From assembly GCA_043808545.1 (NCBI GenBank), contig JAZDEU010000061.1, positions 1 through 8,720 of the forward strand: DNA of 8,720 nt, read 5' to 3'. Below the pieces are notes generated by a model. It had not been told where the DNA came from. It saw nothing but the letters and a program-made list of their open reading frames with translations, and ran no database searches. The position numbers and the translations under genes were made by a program. Numbering within the stretch: position 1 is the stretch's first letter; every line of letters starts with the position of its first letter. Of the stretch, positions 5,124 to 8,720 are shown in pieces. The stretch comes from JAZDEU01 sp043808545. Its GTDB lineage: Bacteria; Patescibacteriota; Patescibacteriia; JAZDEU01.

Positions 5124-7649
5124 CTAAGCCTTAATACCAGAAGCGGTATTTATAAAAATATTATTATCCTTTACGCTCAATTTAATCTCATCTTTTTCGT
5201 TCAGTTCTTTATTTATAAGTTTATCAGCGATAAAATCCTCAATATTTTCCTGTATTACCCGTTTTACTAATCGCGCGCCTTGTTCGTTTGAGATTGCTTT
5301 TTTTGTTAAATAAGAAATTACTTTGTTGTCAAAATTAATTTTTAACTTCATCTCCTCTAATCTTTTAGCAAATTCTTTTAACTCAAGCTCAGTTATCTTT
5401 TTTATTTCTTTTTCATACAGAGGATTAAAAATAGAAATATTATCTATCCTATTTAAAAATTCGGCTGGGAAAAATCTTTTAATTTCTTTTATAGCGTTAT
5501 TTTTAAAGTCTTTATATGATTCTTCAAATTTTCGTTTTTGTTTTTTAGAACTGATAAGTTCAAATCCTAGAGACGCTTCTTTATTAAATTTATCTATGCC
5601 TAAGTTGCAGGTCATAATAATTATGCAATTTCTGAAATTAACTATTCTTCCGCTCGCGTCAGTCAATGTCCCTTCTTCAAGCATCTGTAAAAAGAGATTG
5701 AAAATCGCGCGGTTTGCTTTTTCAAGTTCGTCTAAAAGTATTATGGAATAAGGGTTTCTTCTGATTTCTTCTGTTAATTTTCCTCCCTGCTCAAATCCTA
5801 CATATCCGGCTGGCGCGCCGATCAATTTTGAAATATTAAAACTCTCGGCGAATTCTCCCATGTCAAGCCGTATTAAAGATTTCTCATCGTTAAATAGCGC
5901 GCGCGCGAGCGTTTTTGCAATTTCTGTTTTACCGACTCCTGAAGGGCCTAAAAAAAGAAAAGATCCAATCGGTCGATTAGGGGATGAAATATTTGAAAAA
6001 CTTCGTTTTAATACGTTTGCTATTTTTTTGATAGTTTCATCTTGACCTATTATCTTTTTTTTGAGAGATGCTTCAATATTTTTTATATTATTTTCTTCCA
6101 GTCTGTCCATTGTCAAATCTTTTTGCGGAATATTCATCATATCGGAAATAGTTTTATAAATTATTTTATCATCTATTATGCCCGATTTCCCAGCAGAATT
6201 TATATTTTTATTTAAAAGCGCGATTTCATTTTTTATGCCTATTTCTTCATTTTTATATTTATTAGCAAGAGAAAAATTTTCTTCTATTACGGATCTTTCT
6301 TTTTTGAGAATTACTTCTTCAAGATGTTTTTCTAATTTTTTTATTTTATAATCAGGATCATTTTTATGGCGGCCTATTTTATATTTTGAAGCGGCCTCGT
6401 CTATAAGATCAATGGCTTTATCTGGAAGAAGCCTGTCTTTTATATAGCGCTGGCTTAATTTTACTGAAGATATAATCGCGCCGTCTGTTATAGTTATGTT
6501 ATGAAAATCCTCATAATATGTTTTTATCCCATTTAATATTTTTATAGTTTCTTCTATTTGAGGCTCTTTTATGATGATAGACTGAAATCTTCTTTCCAGC
6601 GCGGGATCTTTCTCAATATATTTTTTATATTCATTAAAAGTCGTAGCTCCGATAAATCTGATTTGTCCTCTTGCTAAGATCGGCTTTAAAATATTTGCCG
6701 CGTCCAAAGTCCCTGACGCGGATCCCGCGCCTATAATATTATGAATTTCATCAATAAAAATTATAATATTCGTGTTAGCGGAAAGTTCAGCTAATAAATT
6801 TTTTAAGCGGGCTTCAAACTCTCCCCTGAAAGTCGTTCCAGCGACGAGAGCGTTAATGTCAAGCGAAAATATTTTTTTTCCTATCAAAGAAGGTATTTCA
6901 TCCATGGCTATTTTTTTTGCGAGTCCTTCAATAATCGCGGTTTTTCCAACACCCGCTTCTCCTATCAGTATGGGATTATTTTTATTTCTTCTAGCGAGTA
7001 TTTGCGCGAGCCGTTCTAATTCTTTTTCCCGTCCGATTACGGGGTCAATATCTTTTTGAAAATTTTCATTAGTAAGATCAACGCAGAAATTATCAAGATA
7101 AGAAGTTTTTTTAGTTTGTTTTTTAAAATTTTCTTGCGCGCCGCTAAAAGACAGATCCGGCATATCATAATCTTCTTCTGTTATATTTTCATTAGGGTAA
7201 AAAGCAGGGAAGCTCGCGGTGTTTTTAAAAATTGATTTTAGCTTGCTTTTTAGGTAGTTTGGGTCTATTTTTGACTCTTTGAGCAAGTTATTTATATACT
7301 CATTATTTATTTCTAAAACGCCGAATAGAAGATGTTCCGTTCCTATATATTTATGTCTGTATAAAGCGGCGGTTAGGATAGATTTTTCTATCACTTTTTT
7401 TGTTTCATCGGAAATATTAAGCGCGTTAAAATTTATCAGCAAGTTTTCATTTCTTCTTTCTGCGTCAACTTGTTTTACGCTTTCAATTGGCGCGATAGTC
7501 TTTAAAAGATGGTATGCGATGCTTCCTTTTTGCTTTATCATTGACAAAAATATATGTTTAGGTTCCAGCTTTGTCCGTTCTTTTAAAGCTAAAAGAATAG
7601 CGTTTTTTATCGTTTCCAGAGAATAATTGTTGAATTTTTTATGTATCAT
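5124..7649 (-). CDS. clpC: ClpC-type AAA+ unfoldase, ATP-binding subunit of Clp protease
   Basis: This two-ring Hsp100 ATPase unfolds proteins and probably feeds them to ClpP. The 841 residues show a Clp N domain with two repeats (about 1-145). D1 has Walker A GEAGVGKT (230-237), Walker B with Asp300-Glu301, pore loop FRGEFE and arginine pair 353-354. The middle coiled coil (about 431-485) is short, as in ClpC and unlike the long ClpB domain. D2 has Walker A GPSGVGKT (568-575), pore loop GYVG (615-618), Walker B Asp640-Glu641, Arg734 in FLNRID and the sensor-2 GAR motif (791-793). SLGF (693-696) falls where ClpC and ClpA carry the ClpP-docking loop, which ClpB lacks. No clpP is in the window. 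The D1 pore loop reads GTTFRG instead of the usual G(A/T)KYRG. The gene is very AT-rich. It is probably transcribed from the promoter at 7864-7891 with a roughly 200-base leader. Confidence 0.95.
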   Translation of the reverse strand: MIHKKFNNYSLETIKNAILLALKERTKLEPKHIFLSMIKQKGSIAYHLLKTIAPIESVKQVDAERRNENLLINFNALNISDETKKVIEKSILTAALYRHKYIGTEHLLFGVLEINNEYINNLLKESKIDPNYLKSKLKSIFKNTASFPAFYPNENITEEDYDMPDLSFSGAQENFKKQTKKTSYLDNFCVDLTNENFQKDIDPVIGREKELERLAQILARRNKNNPILIGEAGVGKTAIIEGLAKKIAMDEIPSLIGKKIFSLDINALVAGTTFRGEFEARLKNLLAELSANTNIIIFIDEIHNIIGAGSASGTLDAANILKPILARGQIRFIGATTFNEYKKYIEKDPALERRFQSIIIKEPQIEETIKILNGIKTYYEDFHNITITDGAIISSVKLSQRYIKDRLLPDKAIDLIDEAASKYKIGRHKNDPDYKIKKLEKHLEEVILKKERSVIEENFSLANKYKNEEIGIKNEIALLNKNINSAGKSGIIDDKIIYKTISDMMNIPQKDLTMDRLEENNIKNIEASLKKKIIGQDETIKKIANVLKRSFSNISSPNRPIGSFLFLGPSGVGKTEIAKTLARALFNDEKSLIRLDMGEFAESFNISKLIGAPAGYVGFEQGGKLTEEIRRNPYSIILLDELEKANRAIFNLFLQMLEEGTLTDASGRIVNFRNCIIIMTCNLGIDKFNKEASLGFELISSKKQKRKFEESYKDFKNNAIKEIKRFFPAEFLNRIDNISIFNPLYEKEIKKITELELKEFAKRLEEMKLKINFDNKVISYLTKKAISNEQGARLVKRVIQENIEDFIADKLINKELNEKDEIKLSVKDNNIFINTASGIKA

Positions 7650-7686
7650 AGTATATTAGAAAAATCAAATCTCAAAACGCAAAAGT

Positions 7687-7846
7687 CCCCGGCTAGCCTC
7701 GCATTTATTATATTGTTTAACTCATTTAGCAATATCTGCAAAACACGATAAACCAATAAAAATAGAAAGGCTAGCGGGGCAAGCAAAATTGCCTATCTAT
7801 GCAGGTTAGTTGTGTTGAATGAGTTTTAAACGCTAAAAGCACTCAT
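7687..7846 (-). ncRNA. Candidate structured leader RNA of clpC with possible pseudoknot
   Basis: Several complementary pairs interlock. CCCCGGCTAGCC (7687-7698) pairs with GGCTAGCGGGG (7769-7779), with one bulged G. GTTTAACTCATT (7715-7726) pairs with AATGAGTTTTAAAC (7818-7831), with a two-base bulge. The first pair crosses the second, which is a pseudoknot topology. The 7818-7831 arm can instead form a local hairpin with TAAAAGCACTCAT (7834-7846), so two states exclude each other. A small GGCAA/TTGCC hairpin lies at about 7779-7793. On the minus strand the region follows the promoter at 7864-7891, so it would be the clpC leader. A rightward transcript from TTGAAT/TATATT (7630-7657) cannot be excluded. 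No known RNA family was recognised. Confidence 0.4.
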
Positions 7847-7863
7847 GTATTTATTCTAATTTC

Positions 7864-7891
7864 AGTATAACATAGTTTAGGTTTGCGTCAA
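7864..7891 (-). promoter_or_regulatory. Predicted sigma-70-type promoter towards clpC
   Basis: On the minus strand, TTGACG (7891-7886) is separated by 16 bases from TATACT (7869-7864), which is preceded by TGT, an extended -10. Transcription would start near 7857, leaving a leader of about 208 bases before the clpC ATG. Confidence 0.65.
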
Positions 7892-7941
7892 GGATTTTTT
7901 TGCAGGTGTTTTTTTGCAGGATTTTTTTGACAGAGTGCAGG
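7892..7941. repeat. Three T7 tracts with GCAGG between divergent promoters
   Basis: Seven-T tracts begin at 7895, 7909 and 7922. The first two are followed directly by GCAGG, the third by GACAGAGTGCAGG. The block lies exactly between the outward-facing -35 boxes at 7886-7891 and 7945-7950, a position suitable for a shared operator or a bent-DNA activating element. Confidence 0.7.
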
Positions 7942-7944
7942 TAT

Positions 7945-7974
7945 TTGACTAAAAAGGAGTTTTCATGATACCAT
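7945..7974 (+). promoter_or_regulatory. Predicted promoter of the GNAT gene
   Basis: TTGACT (7945-7950) and TACCAT (7969-7974) are 18 bases apart, with TG at 7966-7967 giving an extended -10. Transcription would begin near 7981, about 105 bases before the ATG at 8087. A perfect TTGACA at 7927 with TAAAAA at 7950 is a weaker alternative. Confidence 0.5.
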
Positions 7975-7980
7975 AGTATA

Positions 7981-8003
7981 AATCTTGAAGTAATCTCAAG
8001 ATT
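7981..8003 (+). promoter_or_regulatory. Hairpin at the 5' end of the GNAT leader
   Basis: AATCTTGA (7981-7988) and TCAAGATT (7996-8003) pair perfectly across a seven-base loop, right at the predicted transcript start. A second small stem, TACTTC/GAAGTA (8043-8048 and 8057-8062), lies nearer the gene, and its first arm could also pair with the ribosome site. A role in mRNA stability or translation control is inferred. Confidence 0.5.
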
Positions 8004-8073
8004 ATGTCTGTACTTTTCATAACTAAACTTTTGGGCTACACATACTTCATATTAGCGAAGTAGTAGCTCAGCG

Positions 8074-8080
8074 AAGGAGG
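8074..8080 (+). promoter_or_regulatory. Strong ribosome binding site of the GNAT gene
   Basis: AAGGAGG lies six bases before the ATG at 8087. It is the only full-consensus site in the window; the other genes have weak or no sites. Confidence 0.9.
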
Positions 8081-8086
8081 TAAATA

Positions 8087-8614
8087 ATGGATATTGCAAA
8101 CATTAAAATCCGAGAGGCACGAAAAGACTATTTTAATTGGGTAGAAAATCTTATGCAAAACGCTCTTGAAGCGTATTATGGAGGAGATCATAGAGCGCAT
8201 GCGAAATGTATTTTTGACGCGCATATTATAGGCGGTATTGATCGTCTCGGTTTTTTCTCTTTCGAGCAATGTATGTTTGTTGCGGAGATGGATAGCGAGC
8301 GTGTTGGAATGATACATTTAGTTGGCAAGCGACAATCAACATATAAAATTAGTCATCTTATTGTGGTTCCAAAATTTCAAGGTCGATTGGGCATAGGAAG
8401 TCTGTTGCTGGAATATGCTAAAACGTATGTGTGCCAGCGTCAATCGCGTCAAATTTACTGTACTGTGGCAGAGAAAAACATTGTAGCGATGCAATTTTTT
8501 ATCCGCAAGGGATTTATTAGAGCTGGAAGCTCCGATAGTCATTACAAAAACGGCGTAACGGAAATAATGTTTTACAAACCATTAGACCTGTATGCACAAT
8601 TAGCAACAAATTAA
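8087..8614 (+). CDS. GNAT-family N-acetyltransferase
   Basis: This is a 175-residue member of the Gcn5-related acetyltransferases, which move acetyl from acetyl-CoA to an amine; the substrate cannot be told. The acetyl-CoA site is visible as strand ISHLIVV (88-94) followed by QGRLGIGS (98-105), the Q/R-x-x-G-x-G/A loop and its helix. Motif B follows as IYCTVAEKNIVAMQFFIRKGF (123-143), with the conserved Asn and terminal GF. The closing strand is TEIMFYKPL. The last ten residues, LDLYAQLATN, lie entirely within the terminal inverted repeat and beyond the expected fold, so the tail may come from the repeat. The gene has its own promoter and a consensus ribosome site, unlike its neighbours, and is divergent from clpC. 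This may indicate acquisition. Confidence 0.9.
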   Translation: MDIANIKIREARKDYFNWVENLMQNALEAYYGGDHRAHAKCIFDAHIIGGIDRLGFFSFEQCMFVAEMDSERVGMIHLVGKRQSTYKISHLIVVPKFQGRLGIGSLLLEYAKTYVCQRQSRQIYCTVAEKNIVAMQFFIRKGFIRAGSSDSHYKNGVTEIMFYKPLDLYAQLATN

Positions 8615-8720
8615 AATCTCCCTTACCCAATCTGTTTAGCGCTGTTCCTGCCTCACCAAAATCTTGAAATTGTTCAAGTTTGCTGACGCAAGAACTGTGT
8701 TAAAAAGAAAGTCATTCGAT
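8581..8720. repeat. Right arm of 140-bp terminal inverted repeat
   Basis: This arm is a perfect reverse complement of 1-140. It starts inside the last codons of the GNAT gene (8582-8614 coding) and runs through the 106 bases after its stop. CTTGAA/TTCAAG in the non-coding part is a six-pair hairpin with a four-base loop; it has no strong T-run and is at best a weak terminator. Confidence 0.97.

Noticed and set aside
7838..7844. AGCACTC as half of a CIRCE (HrcA) operator for clpC
   Set aside because: The partner GAGTGCT at the required nine-base distance is missing.
7680..7860. tmRNA, RNase P RNA or 6S RNA in the clpC/GNAT gap
   Set aside because: No tRNA-like end, tag frame ending in ALAA, RNase P core or T-loop was found on either strand.
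8063..8072. GTAGCTCAGC, resembling a tRNA D-arm
   Set aside because: No acceptor stem, anticodon arm or T-loop GTTCGA around it; it is part of the GNAT leader.
8615..8720. Integron attC site after the GNAT gene
   Set aside because: GNAT genes are common cassettes, but no consistent GTTRRRY/RYYYAAC core pair frames a foldable site here.

Overview
The window carries five housekeeping genes, one probably acquired acetyltransferase gene and an unusual density of palindromic repeats. It is AT-rich with GC-richer islands. Spacers contain AATTTTA heptamer arrays and dispersed hairpins with GTCATTCCGA/TCGGGATGAC ends. Short or absent Shine-Dalgarno sites, a compact YidC core and a yidD-yidC pair detached from rpmH/rnpA suggest a small-genome bacterium, most likely of the candidate phyla radiation (Patescibacteria). 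That placement is inference from style and was not tested by phylogeny.

Layout. Positions 1-140 and 8581-8720 are perfect reverse complements, so the window is probably a whole contig ending in an inverted repeat. The plus strand holds glyA (serine hydroxymethyltransferase, 378-1661) and gltX (glutamyl-tRNA synthetase, 1778-3457). Convergent to these, the minus strand reads clpC (AAA+ unfoldase, 7649-5124), yidD (4841-4584) and yidC (4481-3687). Divergent from clpC is a GNAT-family N-acetyltransferase gene (8087-8614) whose last ten codons lie in the right arm of the terminal repeat. The left arm therefore carries a stranded copy of that gene tail.

Functional links. YidD and YidC act together in inner-membrane protein insertion. 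ClpC unfolds proteins, probably for ClpP, judging by its SLGF loop. GlyA supplies glycine and one-carbon units, and GltX charges tRNA. The 437-base clpC/GNAT interval is a two-sided control region. It has an outward promoter on each side, three T7 tracts between the -35 boxes, and a leader-sized stretch in front of clpC with long complementary segments that could form a pseudoknot.

The most interesting feature is gltX. It is about 85 residues longer than usual, and the excess is explained by two in-frame inserts made of palindromic repeats. Relatives of both also occur in the intergenic DNA: one like those at 246-342 and 5049-5107, the other like the hairpins at 4941-5042. Repeat elements appear to have entered an essential gene twice without breaking its frame.
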